Source of the DNA: Larkinella punicea
Lineage (GTDB): Bacteria; Bacteroidota; Bacteroidia; Cytophagales; Spirosomataceae
Length of the DNA: 64,000 bases
Assembly: GCF_003334855.1 (NCBI RefSeq)
Contig: NZ_QOWE01000006.1
Span: forward strand, 62,001-126,000
Direction of reading: 5' to 3'
Shown: positions 37,018-45,691 of the stretch, in pieces
How positions within the stretch are numbered: position 1 is the first letter of the stretch
Layout of the letters: each line of letters opens with the position of its first letter
Made by a program: the position numbers and the translations under genes
Notes under the pieces: model-generated
Told to the model about the DNA's origin: nothing
The model's database searches: none
Seen by the model: only the letters and a program-made list of their open reading frames with translations

Positions 37018-38349
37018 CTAAACAACCGGTGTGCCTGTGGGGGTGTTATTACTGGAAAGTTCGATCAGCTTATAGCGCGGAACCAGCAGGTGCATGATCA
37101 GCCAGGCCAGCAGGTAACCAAACCCGCAGATCAGGAACATGATGTAATAGCCCGTTTCCAGGTGCCCAAGTTCCTTGTAATGGTCGAACAGTTTTCCCGC
37201 CAGTTTGGAAAAAGCCATCCCACCAAGTCCACCCGCCATACCGCCAATTCCGATGACGGAGGCCACAGCTTTTTTCGGAAACATGTCCGAAACCGTCGTG
37301 AAAATGTTGGCACTCCAGGCCTGGTGGGCCGAAGTAGCAAACCCGATGCTCAAAACCGCCAGCCAAAGGCCCATACTGCCCAAATACTGGATAAAAACCG
37401 CCGGAATGGCACAAAGGGCATAAATGAACATCGACGTTTTCCGCGCCCGGAACACCGGAAACCCTTTTTTCATCAGGTTCAGGGGCAACCAGCCACCAAA
37501 AATACTGCCAACGCTGGCAATCGTGTAGACCACGGCCACCGGCAGCGAAGCCGCACTGCCTTCCAGTCCGTACTCAGCTTTCAGGAAGGCGGGCAACCAG
37601 AACAGATAAAACCACCAGATGGGGTCGGTGAGCATTTTACCGATCACGAACGCCCAGGTTTGGCGGAATGTCAGCAGTTTAAACCAGGAGACTTTTTCTG
37701 TCGAAGTTTGATCTTCTGTTTGCTCATCCTGATCGCTGTTGATGTAGGCCAGTTCTTCCGGGCTGACTTTCTTGTGCTTCGCGGGCGTGTCGTAAATGGT
37801 AATCCACAGAATCAACCACAGAAACCCAATCGCACCAGTAATGATGAAGGCCCATTGCCAGCCCCAGAATTCGGCGATGAACGGGACGGAAAGGGGTGCC
37901 AGAATGGCCCCGACGTTGGTACCGGAGTTGAAAATTCCGGTGGCCAGCGCACGTTCTTTTTTGGGAAACCACTCGGCAATCGTTTTCACAGCCGCCGGGA
38001 AGTTGCCGGATTCACTCAATCCCAAACCGGCCCGGGCAATGCCAAAGCCGAAGGTTGTTTTGGCAAAAGCGGTTAACACACCCACAATACTCCAGGCGGT
38101 CAGCGAAATGGTATAGCCTATTTTGGTTCCGAATTTATCAATCAGACTTCCTGCGCCCAGCATCCCGAAGGCATAAGCGAGCTGGAAAACCACCACCAAA
38201 TCAGCGTAGTCCGATTCCGACCAGTTAAAATCTTTTTCCAGGTCGCCTTTCAGCAAACTGATGACAACCCGATCCAGGTAATTAATCGTCGTTGCAAAAA
38301 ACACCAGAGCACAAATCGTCCAGCGGTACCTTCCAATGGCTTTATTCAT
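37018..38349 (-). CDS. MFS transporter, ExuT/hexuronate-like
   Basis: 443 aa with about twelve membrane helices. The N-terminal RWTICALVFFATTINYLDRVVISLL and LGLSESGNFPAAVKTIAEWFPKKERALATGIFNSGTN are typical of the anion:cation symporter/hexuronate branch. Such permeases import galacturonate or glucuronate, which fits release of unsaturated uronates by the GH105 enzyme in this window. Ends in a polar Thr/Pro-rich tail. Confidence 0.85.
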   Translation of the reverse strand: MNKAIGRYRWTICALVFFATTINYLDRVVISLLKGDLEKDFNWSESDYADLVVVFQLAYAFGMLGAGSLIDKFGTKIGYTISLTAWSIVGVLTAFAKTTFGFGIARAGLGLSESGNFPAAVKTIAEWFPKKERALATGIFNSGTNVGAILAPLSVPFIAEFWGWQWAFIITGAIGFLWLILWITIYDTPAKHKKVSPEELAYINSDQDEQTEDQTSTEKVSWFKLLTFRQTWAFVIGKMLTDPIWWFYLFWLPAFLKAEYGLEGSAASLPVAVVYTIASVGSIFGGWLPLNLMKKGFPVFRARKTSMFIYALCAIPAVFIQYLGSMGLWLAVLSIGFATSAHQAWSANIFTTVSDMFPKKAVASVIGIGGMAGGLGGMAFSKLAGKLFDHYKELGHLETGYYIMFLICGFGYLLAWLIMHLLVPRYKLIELSSNNTPTGTPVV

Positions 38350-38412
38350 GAGAAAAAAGAGTAATATTCAGCTATAGAAAGCAGATGGTGTAGTTTATCT
38401 ACCTTAGTTTAA

Positions 38413-38517
38413 AAGTTGTATCGCGGAGATGAGCGGAGAAAAAAGGAGTTCCGCAGAGCTTTTTTCATAATCTCCGCTTAACTCTTTCTTCCTCCGCTCA
38501 TCTCCGCGATACAACTT
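38413..38517. repeat. Family-B palindrome, copy 2 (upstream of the MFS gene)
   Basis: Arms AAGTTGTATCGCGGAGATG then AGCGGAG and their complement, with an inner CTCCGCTTAACTC segment. It starts 64 nt before the MFS ATG and ends 8 nt from the stop of the exporter operon. Confidence 0.85.
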
Positions 38518-38525
38518 CTGAACTT

Positions 38526-39641
38526 TCACACCGTTTTTCGATACCGCCACGACGCCAGCAGCAACAGCCCGACGGCCATGCCGCCCAGCACGAAGAACTG
38601 ACGGCTGACATCGGCGAAGGTGCTGCCTTTCAGCATGACGTTCCGGCCTACTTCAATGATGTATTTCAGCGGGTTAAGCCAATTGAGCCACTGCGCCCAG
38701 ACCGGCATATTCTCGGTCGACGCAAACAAACCGCTCAGGAGAATGAAGAGGACCAATACGAAAAACGAGACGAACAATGCCTGTTGCTGGTTTTCGGCCA
38801 GCGTGGAAATCAGGAGGCCCAGCCCCACGCACAAAATCAGAAAAAGGAGGGCGAAAACGTACATCAACGCAACGCTGCCTTCAATCCGGATCTGAAATAA
38901 AAACCGCCCCAACAGCAAACCGACCGTGAATAAACCCAGCCCGACGATCACAAACGGAATCGACTTGCCCAGAATAAACTCGTGCTTGCGGATGGGCGTT
39001 ACATTCAACTGCTCCATCGTCCCGATTTCCTTTTCCCGCACGATGTTCAGGGCCGACACCAACCCGCCCACCAGCAACAGGAGTTCGAATAGAACGCCCG
39101 GTACCATGAACGTTTTGTATTCCAGTTTCGGGTTGTACCAGTACTGATTTTCAATCGTTAACTGCGACACCACACCCGGCGAAACCACCTTCGTTTCTGC
39201 CAGAATATCAGCACTGAAATCCCGGATGATGGCCGTTGCGTAGCCGTTGGCAATCCCGGCTTTGGAACCGTCGATGGCGTTGAGCAGCAACTGAACAGTG
39301 GTGCTTCCTGCCTTTTCCAGATCGCGCTCAAAATGGGGCGGAATCACCAGAACCAGGTCGGCATCACCCGCCAGCAGCGTTTGCCGGGCCTTTTTGTCCG
39401 ATGATAGATAACCGGTTAGGTTAAAGTTATCGAGGTGCCGGAATTTGCCGACGAGCCGTTGCGAATACGTCGTATGATCGCCATCGACCACGGCAATGTT
39501 CAGGTTTTTTACCTCATAATTGGCCGCGTACGACAGCAGAATCAACTGCATGATCGGCGCCAGAATCATGATCCGGAGCAACACCGGATTCCGGCGAAGC
39601 TGGCGGATTTCCTTTTCAACCATGTAGCGAATCCGGTTCAT
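38526..39641 (-). CDS. ABC-2 type permease (YbhR/YbhS-like), second
   Basis: 371 aa from the ATG at 39641, which overlaps the preceding permease stop by four bases (ATGA), a coupled start; the longer frame to 39722 is discarded. One N-terminal helix, a large extracytoplasmic loop (about 50-170), then five helices with the ABC-2 signature VREKEIGTMEQLNVTP. Last gene of the seven-gene exporter operon. Confidence 0.85.
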   Translation of the reverse strand: MNRIRYMVEKEIRQLRRNPVLLRIMILAPIMQLILLSYAANYEVKNLNIAVVDGDHTTYSQRLVGKFRHLDNFNLTGYLSSDKKARQTLLAGDADLVLVIPPHFERDLEKAGSTTVQLLLNAIDGSKAGIANGYATAIIRDFSADILAETKVVSPGVVSQLTIENQYWYNPKLEYKTFMVPGVLFELLLLVGGLVSALNIVREKEIGTMEQLNVTPIRKHEFILGKSIPFVIVGLGLFTVGLLLGRFLFQIRIEGSVALMYVFALLFLILCVGLGLLISTLAENQQQALFVSFFVLVLFILLSGLFASTENMPVWAQWLNWLNPLKYIIEVGRNVMLKGSTFADVSRQFFVLGGMAVGLLLLASWRYRKTV

Positions 39642-40744
39642 GACAGGCGGGTTTTTAAGTTGCGTAAGCTCAATCCCATGAAGAATACCGACATCCCGAC
39701 CAGCACCAGCGTGGGTTGCCACAGATACCGCAAACCGGCGCCTTTGATCATGATGCCTTTGACAATGTTGATGAAATATTTTGCCGGAATGAGGTTGGAA
39801 ACGAGCTGAAGCGGTTTGGGCATACTTTCGATCGGAAACATAAAGCCTGACAGAAAAATGGTCGGCAGCAACATCGCCATCAGCGACGCAAACATCGCAA
39901 CCAGTTGGGTGTCAACGATCGACGAGATAAAAATACCGATCGATAACGCCAGAAAGATGAACAGCAATGTTTCGGATAATAACAGCAAAAGACTGCCATT
40001 CAGCGGCACTTTCAGGACAAAAACGCCGAGTGCGATGATGATGCAGCCATTCAGAAATGACAGCAACAGATACGGCACAACCTTCCCCAACAAAATCTGT
40101 CCCTGACTCAACGGCGATACCATCAGCACTTCGAGCGTGCCGGTTTCGCGTTCGCGGGCAATGGTCACGGAGGTCATCAGGGCCGACACCAGAAGCAAAA
40201 CCATCGCCATTACGCCCGGCACAAAGACGAACGCGCCCTTGAGTTCGGGGTTGAACACCATGCGGCTGCGGACATCGATGGTCAACGGCGGCTGAACGTT
40301 CGGGTTGAGGTCGGTAACATAATCCCGAATGATTGCGGTCGCGTAATTGGTCAGGCTGATGGCGGTATTTTGCTCGGTGGCGTCGGCCAGCAATTGAATC
40401 CGGGTGCTGTGGCCGTGTTCGTAGTTTTCCGTAAAACCGGCCGGAAACACCACCGCCAGTTTGATTGTCCCTTTCCGAAACGCCCGTTCGATGTCGTCGT
40501 TCGAGCGCAGGTTTTTCCGCAACTGAAAATAGCCGGAAGCCAGTAACTTGTTGGTAATCTGCTGCGAATGCGGGCTTTTGTCGTTGTCGAGAATCGCAAT
40601 GTTGGCGTTTTTGATTTCGTTCGTAAGCGCAAATCCAAACAGCAACACCTGCACCAGCGGCAACCCGAACAGGATTAGCAGCGTCCGGCGGTCGCGCAGG
40701 ATGTGGAAGAATTCTTTTTTGACAAAAGCAGTGAAGCGGTTCAT
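39638..40744 (-). CDS. ABC-2 type permease (YbhR/YbhS-like), first
   Basis: 368 aa from the ATG at 40744 (MNRFTAFVKKEFFHILRDRRTLL). The longer frame to 40822 is encoded by the palindrome upstream and is rejected. Same architecture as the following permease, with ARERETGTLEVLMVSP. The two form the heterodimeric membrane part of the exporter. Confidence 0.86.
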   Translation of the reverse strand: MNRFTAFVKKEFFHILRDRRTLLILFGLPLVQVLLFGFALTNEIKNANIAILDNDKSPHSQQITNKLLASGYFQLRKNLRSNDDIERAFRKGTIKLAVVFPAGFTENYEHGHSTRIQLLADATEQNTAISLTNYATAIIRDYVTDLNPNVQPPLTIDVRSRMVFNPELKGAFVFVPGVMAMVLLLVSALMTSVTIARERETGTLEVLMVSPLSQGQILLGKVVPYLLLSFLNGCIIIALGVFVLKVPLNGSLLLLLSETLLFIFLALSIGIFISSIVDTQLVAMFASLMAMLLPTIFLSGFMFPIESMPKPLQLVSNLIPAKYFINIVKGIMIKGAGLRYLWQPTLVLVGMSVFFMGLSLRNLKTRLS

Positions 40745-40770
40745 ATTTCTTTTTTCGACAACCGCCCGGA

Positions 40771-40865
40771 CAGCGGTCGAAGACCCTGTCAGCGGCATTA
40801 TTAAATCGGTTATAAACGTCAAAACCAGCGACGGAAAATGCCGCTGACAGGGTCTTCGACTGCTG
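40771..40865. repeat. Long inverted repeat inside the exporter operon
   Basis: 24-nt perfect arms at 40776-40799 and 40837-40860 (GTCGAAGACCCTGTC, AGCGGCATT), extended to 29 nt with one mismatch, and a 37-nt loop. It lies between the second ATPase stop and the first permease start. Unlike the other families in the window. Confidence 0.85.
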
Positions 40866-40879
40866 TCAGGGCAGGTATC

Positions 40880-41614
40880 TTATTTCGTCGACGTTCCTCT
40901 GGCTAAAATCTGAAAAACTGCATCCATTGAATCCACGTTGTAGGCGGTTTTCAAACCCGAAGGCGTATCCAGGGCCTTCATTTTCCCGTCCACCATGATC
41001 GACACGCGGTTGCAATACTCGGCTTCGTCCATGTAGTGCGTCGTCACAAAAACCGTCGTTCCGCCGTGGGCGGCTTCGTAGATCAAATCCCAGAACTGTC
41101 GGCGGGTGATGGGATCGACCCCACCGGTCGGTTCGTCCAAGAACACAATTTTTGGTTCGTGAATCAGCGCCACCGAAAACGCCAGCTTCTGCTTCCAGCC
41201 CAGCGGTAGCGAAGCCACCAGCGAATCGGCAACGGATTCAATACCCAGTTTCCGCAATATCTGGTCAGTTTTCACCGGAATGTCCGCCCGGCGCAAACCG
41301 TAGATGCCGCCGTAAAACCGGATGTTTTCGCGAACGGTCAAATCTTCGTAGAGTGAAAACCGCTGACTCATGTAGCCAATGTTCTGTTTGATCTTTTCAG
41401 ACTGCCGATAGACATCAAAACCGGCTACGGTCGCTTCGCCCGACGACGGTTTCAGCAAACCGCAGAGCATCCGCATTGCCGTGGTTTTTCCGGCTCCGTT
41501 TGCCCCCAGAAAGCCAAAAATCTCACCCTGCGCCACATCGAAGGTGATGGCATTCGTGGCAATGAAACTGCCAAATTTTTTAGTCAACTGGTGGGTATGA
41601 ACTGCGTTTTCCAT
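40880..41614 (-). CDS. ABC transporter ATP-binding protein, second
   Basis: 244 aa. Walker A GANGAGKT at 37-44 and Walker B IVFLDEPTGGVD are normal, but the signature reads SLPLGWKQKLAFS instead of LSGGQ. This is the form found in the second half of the fused YbhF-type ATPases. Six nt separate it from the first ATPase gene. Confidence 0.9.
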   Translation of the reverse strand: MENAVHTHQLTKKFGSFIATNAITFDVAQGEIFGFLGANGAGKTTAMRMLCGLLKPSSGEATVAGFDVYRQSEKIKQNIGYMSQRFSLYEDLTVRENIRFYGGIYGLRRADIPVKTDQILRKLGIESVADSLVASLPLGWKQKLAFSVALIHEPKIVFLDEPTGGVDPITRRQFWDLIYEAAHGGTTVFVTTHYMDEAEYCNRVSIMVDGKMKALDTPSGLKTAYNVDSMDAVFQILARGTSTK

Positions 41615-41619
41615 AATCG

Positions 41620-42543
41620 TCAGGCCGTTGGCTCCGGTTGGGTCATCAATGCCATAAACGTGTCTTCGATGCCCGGTTGAATGGGGTGGATTTTAATATT
41701 CCGATGGTTATTATCCAGCAAATACGAGTCTATTTGCCGGTCAGAAACGGCTGCGGATTTCACCGTCAGGTGCAGAAATTCACCGAACGCGTAACAGGAT
41801 TCCGTAAACGGAGCCAGCCGCAAATCCTGAATGAGTTGATACGTATCGGTTGCCCGAACGGCGTACAGCGGTTTGGTAAACCGGTTCGTAATCGCCGACG
41901 GTGTATCGACCGCCAGCACGGTTCCGGTCTGCATAAAGGCCACCCGGTCGCAGCGGCTCGCTTCGTCCATGTAGGGCGTGGAAACCAGCGTGGTCAGTCC
42001 GCGTTCGTTGAGTTTGCGAAGCATATCCCAGAATTCCTTGCGGGAAACCGCATCGACGCCGGTGGTCGGTTCGTCCAGAAACAGCACTTCGGGCTTGTGA
42101 ATCAGCGCGCAACAGAGGGCCAGTTTTTGTTTCATGCCCCCGGACAGTTGCCCGGCCCGGCGATCTTTGAACGGTTCCAGTTGCGAATAAATCTCCTGAA
42201 TCAGGGGATAGTTTTCCGGGATGGTGGTTCCGAAAACCGTAGCAAAAAACGCCAGATTTTCCTGTACGCTTAAGTCAGGATACAACGAAAACCGCCCCGG
42301 CATATACCCCACCAGTTGTCGCAACGCTTTGTAGTCCTTCACCACATCATACCCCGCCACCGTCGCCCGGCCCTGGTCGGGCAGCAACAACGTCACCAGA
42401 ATCTTGAAAAGCGTGGTTTTTCCGGCGCCATCCGGCCCGATCAGCCCGAACAGTTCGCCCGGACGAATCGACAGGGAGATAGCGGAAACCGCCGGCGTTT
42501 CACCGTACGATTTAGAGACGTTTTCAATGATGATGGCATCCAT
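41620..42543 (-). CDS. ABC transporter ATP-binding protein, first
   Basis: 307 aa. Walker A GPDGAGKT at 36-43, signature LSGGMKQKLAL, Walker B VLFLDEPTTGVD, and a C-terminal extension of about 80 residues. Corresponds to the first half of YbhF; with the next gene it forms the split version of that tandem ATPase. Confidence 0.9.
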   Translation of the reverse strand: MDAIIIENVSKSYGETPAVSAISLSIRPGELFGLIGPDGAGKTTLFKILVTLLLPDQGRATVAGYDVVKDYKALRQLVGYMPGRFSLYPDLSVQENLAFFATVFGTTIPENYPLIQEIYSQLEPFKDRRAGQLSGGMKQKLALCCALIHKPEVLFLDEPTTGVDAVSRKEFWDMLRKLNERGLTTLVSTPYMDEASRCDRVAFMQTGTVLAVDTPSAITNRFTKPLYAVRATDTYQLIQDLRLAPFTESCYAFGEFLHLTVKSAAVSDRQIDSYLLDNNHRNIKIHPIQPGIEDTFMALMTQPEPTA

Positions 42544-42555
42544 GTTTTTTACGGT

Positions 42556-43485
42556 TTACAACCGAATTTCCCCCGGCATCCCGATCTTCAATCCGCCGTC
42601 GTTTTTTACCTTCACTTTCAGGGCGTACACCAGGTTGACGCGCTCGTCTTTGGTCTGGATCACCTTGGGCGTAAACTCGGCTTTGCTTGAAATCCAGATC
42701 ACGGTTCCGGCATATTCCTTAAACTGATCGTTCGGCGCATCGACCAGCACCTTCACCGGCTGACCGGTTTTGACCCGCACGAGTTGGTCGCCACTGATGT
42801 AGGCCCGAAGCGTGATCTGGTCCAGATTGGCCACTTTGTACAGCGGTTTTCCGTAACTCGCCACCTCCCCGGTTTCGGCAAACTTAACGGTGACCGTACC
42901 CGCCGACGGGTTCACAATCGTTGCTTTTTTGATCTGGTCGTCGATCTGCCGGATTTGCGCTGCCAAAGGGGCTTCCTCCGACAGCGTTCCGCTCCGCTGG
43001 GTCGTCAGGGCCGACTGCTGGGCCGCCCGTTGCTGGCGAATCAAGGCAATCTGTCGCTCGATGACGTCGATCTGGGCAACGATGTCATCCAATTGTTTCG
43101 TCGGGGCCGCTCCGGCGGCAATCAGATTTTGGGTGCGTACTTTCTCGCGCTGGAGTGTCTTCAGTTGCTGTTCCTGAACGGCAATCTGTTGTTCATAGGG
43201 TAACAGTTGTGCCGGAATGTTCGGGGAGCGGCTGGAAACCGCCCGCCGACTGGCCAGCAACTGCGCTTTCCGAAGCTGGAGTTGCAGCGGATCGATTTGC
43301 CCGACGGTTTGCCCGGCTTTCAGCGTCTGGCCTTCCTCGACCGACAATTGTTGCAGCGCGCCGGTGGCTTCGGCGGAGACGATGGTTTCGACGGCTTCAA
43401 AATTGCCGTACGCGTCTGATTGCGGCTCGGTTTTGCAACCCAGCAGACCGATCAGAAAGGCAGAAGTAATCAGAATGGATTTCAT
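42556..43485 (-). CDS. HlyD/MFP periplasmic adaptor (YbhG-like) lipoprotein
   Basis: 309 aa. A lipobox LIGLLGC puts the lipidated Cys at 17. Lipoyl/barrel-sandwich halves flank a long alpha-hairpin (about 75-165, rich in Q/R/L), followed by a beta-barrel domain (GEVASYGKPLYKVANLDQITLRAYI). It should bridge the ABC permeases and the TolC-like channel. Twelve nt from the ATPase gene. Confidence 0.87.
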   Translation of the reverse strand: MKSILITSAFLIGLLGCKTEPQSDAYGNFEAVETIVSAEATGALQQLSVEEGQTLKAGQTVGQIDPLQLQLRKAQLLASRRAVSSRSPNIPAQLLPYEQQIAVQEQQLKTLQREKVRTQNLIAAGAAPTKQLDDIVAQIDVIERQIALIRQQRAAQQSALTTQRSGTLSEEAPLAAQIRQIDDQIKKATIVNPSAGTVTVKFAETGEVASYGKPLYKVANLDQITLRAYISGDQLVRVKTGQPVKVLVDAPNDQFKEYAGTVIWISSKAEFTPKVIQTKDERVNLVYALKVKVKNDGGLKIGMPGEIRL

Positions 43486-43505
43486 GGAATGGCTGGTTTG
43501 TGTGG

Positions 43506-44771
43506 TTAATTTCCGGTCAGCGTTCGGTACTGGATTTTCGCCAACAGCAGTTGTAATTCGTGGGTCTTCTGGTTCAAAAGGGCCAGACTTTCGGCGTTGA
43601 GTTCGGATGCATAATCGCGGGCGGCCAGGGTTCCGTTGTCGAGCTGTACGCTGGCGGCTTGCTGGATTTTAGATCGTAAGTCACTGATTTCCCGGTCTTT
43701 CTCCAGCAGGGTGCCGATGCGGTCGATCTCGGTTTGCTGTTGCCGCAGTTGCAGCGACAGGTTCCGGTCGAACACCTTCTGCTGAACGCCGATCTGCTCC
43801 CGGTTGAGGGCCAAAACCGTCCGGTCGTTGCGAAGCGTATAGGCCGACGACAGGTTCCAGCTCAACCGGATGCCCCCGATAAAAAAGCCCCGAAAGTCGT
43901 TGTTGAGAAAGTTCAGTGCCGGTCGGCCCGCCCCGCCCTGGGCAAACGCGCTCAGCCGGGGTTGCAGGCGGTTGTTCATCAGCCGCAGTTGCGCATCGAG
44001 CAGCGTCCGTTGTGACTCAAAAAGTTTTTGCTCCGGGCGGTTTAGCGACAGATTTTCCGTGGTGGTTTGGGCCTCTTCCACCACCAGCCGTGTGCTGTCG
44101 GTAATCGTTAAGCCGGTCAGCATGGCAAGTTGATCGCGCAGGCCCCGGCGGGTGGCCGCCAACTGGGCCAGTTGCTGTTCGGCGTTCAGCACTTCGGCGT
44201 TTAAAACATCCACGGTAACGGTAGCAACGGTTCCAAACTTTACGCCCGCTTCGGCTTTCATGATGCGGTTTTGCAATTCTGCCAGGCGGTTTCGGGTCAG
44301 GCGGGTGTTTTCGTCGGTCAACAAACTGTTTAAAAAATAGGCGTTAACCTGGTCTTTGAGCCGGTTTTGATCGACGGCCACCTGTTGCAACCCCACCGCC
44401 GTACTGGCCCGCTGCACCTGTTTCTGGAGCGTCGTCTGCTGGCCGTCGAACAAGGTGTAACTCACATCGGCCGTCAGCTTGTACTGGTCTTTACTGAGTT
44501 GCGGAACCGATATGTTCGGCAATTCGATGGGTAGTTTGGTCACTTCCGATTGCCACGTCGCCTGTCCGTTGACACCCACTTGCGGGAGTCGCCGGTTTTT
44601 GTCCAGATTCACTACATTCAGATCACCGGTTTGCTGCACCAGTTCGCGTTGTCGGCCCAACGGGTCGTTGGACAGGGCAGCGGCATAGCCTTGTGCCAGC
44701 GTCACCACCGACTGCCCCCGGGCCGTCCCCATCAGCAGTAGTCCCAGTAAAAGTGCGGAGATCGATTTCAT
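43506..44771 (-). CDS. TolC family outer-membrane channel
   Basis: 421 aa with a signal peptide (LLLGLLLMGTARGQS). Two repeats of the outer membrane efflux domain with long coiled-coil helices; motifs such as LTADVSYTLFDGQQ and GIRLSWNLSSAY mark the barrel strands. Forms the trimeric exit duct for the exporter. A TTTTTAATAAA half-site like that of the TetR operator lies at 44817-44827, about 45 nt upstream. Confidence 0.87.
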   Translation of the reverse strand: MKSISALLLGLLLMGTARGQSVVTLAQGYAAALSNDPLGRQRELVQQTGDLNVVNLDKNRRLPQVGVNGQATWQSEVTKLPIELPNISVPQLSKDQYKLTADVSYTLFDGQQTTLQKQVQRASTAVGLQQVAVDQNRLKDQVNAYFLNSLLTDENTRLTRNRLAELQNRIMKAEAGVKFGTVATVTVDVLNAEVLNAEQQLAQLAATRRGLRDQLAMLTGLTITDSTRLVVEEAQTTTENLSLNRPEQKLFESQRTLLDAQLRLMNNRLQPRLSAFAQGGAGRPALNFLNNDFRGFFIGGIRLSWNLSSAYTLRNDRTVLALNREQIGVQQKVFDRNLSLQLRQQQTEIDRIGTLLEKDREISDLRSKIQQAASVQLDNGTLAARDYASELNAESLALLNQKTHELQLLLAKIQYRTLTGN

Positions 44772-44840
44772 AAAAATCCGTTTAAAAATTCATTCTAAAT
44801 TGTTTTTCTAAAAATATTTTTAATAAACTATCAAAAAAAA

Positions 44841-45458
44841 TCAGACGGGTTTCAAATACGCCATGATCGTCTCAAACACAATTACTTTCCGTTCTTCCAG
44901 AAAAGCTTTGTAGGCGACATCGTCCATACCACCGATGTAGAGAACAATTGGTTTTGCCATAAACGGAAATACCAGACTCCCCAACAGACTGACGATTAAC
45001 TGCAGTGGTTTTACGTTCCGAATGGTCCCTTTCTCTCCTTCCAACTGCAACTGCCTGACAAAACTAGAGGACTGAATAATATCTTTTGCCTTGAGTTTTT
45101 CGAATACTTCGCTGCTATCCTTCTGTAATTCAGACAGTATAAAAACCGGTACGTGCGGATTCGCACACAGGAAATCCGTATAGTTATCGACTACTTTCCA
45201 GATTTTAATTTCCAGGGGCACTTCTTCATTTAGGATAGACACGACTCTGCCTAAGAACGAACCCATCGTTTCCATGAAAATGCTCTGAAAAAGCTGCTCC
45301 TTGCCCCGAAAGTAATAATTCACCATCGCCATGGTCGTGCCGGACTCTTCGGCGATGTGACGCAGTTTCGCCCCGTCGAATCCGCGCTCCAGAAATACCT
45401 TCTTGGCGGCTTCCTTGATCTTCTGCTCGGTGTTCTGCTCAGTCTGTTTCGGTTTCAT
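44841..45458 (-). CDS. TetR/AcrR family regulator of the exporter operon
   Basis: 205 aa. N-terminal HTH IKEAAKKVFLERGFDGAKLRHIAEESGTTMAMVNYYFRGKEQLF and an all-helical ligand domain. It is the first gene of the operon (69 nt before tolC), like CecR with the ybh genes of enterobacteria, and likely represses its own operon until a small toxic compound binds. Confidence 0.88.
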   Translation of the reverse strand: MKPKQTEQNTEQKIKEAAKKVFLERGFDGAKLRHIAEESGTTMAMVNYYFRGKEQLFQSIFMETMGSFLGRVVSILNEEVPLEIKIWKVVDNYTDFLCANPHVPVFILSELQKDSSEVFEKLKAKDIIQSSSFVRQLQLEGEKGTIRNVKPLQLIVSLLGSLVFPFMAKPIVLYIGGMDDVAYKAFLEERKVIVFETIMAYLKPV

Positions 45459-45463
45459 CGGGG

Positions 45464-45471
45464 CAAAGGTA
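45464..45471 (-). promoter_or_regulatory. TACCTTTG -7 element 5 nt before the tetR start
   Basis: Perfect -7 box followed by CCCCG... and the ATG at 45458. No TTG at the -33 distance; that space is taken by the palindromic operator candidate. The transcript would be nearly leaderless. Confidence 0.45.
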
Positions 45472-45484
45472 GTGGTAGAATTGA

Positions 45485-45520
45485 TTTATTAAAAAGTTTT
45501 TTAATAAATATTTTTAATAA
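45485..45520. promoter_or_regulatory. Candidate TetR operator
   Basis: TTTATTAAAAA (45485-45495) and TTTTTAATAAA (45498-45508) form a perfect 11-bp palindrome with a 2-bp centre. A further half-site TTTTTAATAA lies at 45511-45520 and another at 44817-44827 before tolC. It covers the region where the -33 element of tetR should be, so bound repressor would block transcription. Confidence 0.55.
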
Positions 45521-45605
45521 TGACACAGAGTTGATCAGAGGACATCAGAGTAAATTTCTGTATACCGCCGGGCGGCCCCGTTTGTGTAATAACCGGTTCA
45601 ATCGG

Positions 45606-45635
45606 TTGTCGCTTGCGGCAAGTGGACTATATTTG
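45606..45635 (+). promoter_or_regulatory. Promoter TTG-N19-TATATTTG of the hybrid regulator
   Basis: TTG at 45606-45608 and a full -7 match TATATTTG at 45628-45635 with 19 nt between. Predicted leader about 50 nt. Confidence 0.6.
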
Positions 45636-45691
45636 TAGTACGCCATGAGCTTATATGGTAAGCTAAACGACATTCATAGTCGTATTTAGTC

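Noticed and set aside
36970-38076. 368-residue open frame on the plus strand
   Set aside because: Antisense to the MFS permease; Gln/Arg/Asn-rich with no hydrophobic core; starts inside a palindrome.
40745-40822. Longer N-terminus for the first ABC-2 permease
   Set aside because: Encoded by the right arm and loop of the palindrome; family alignment starts at MNRFTAF.
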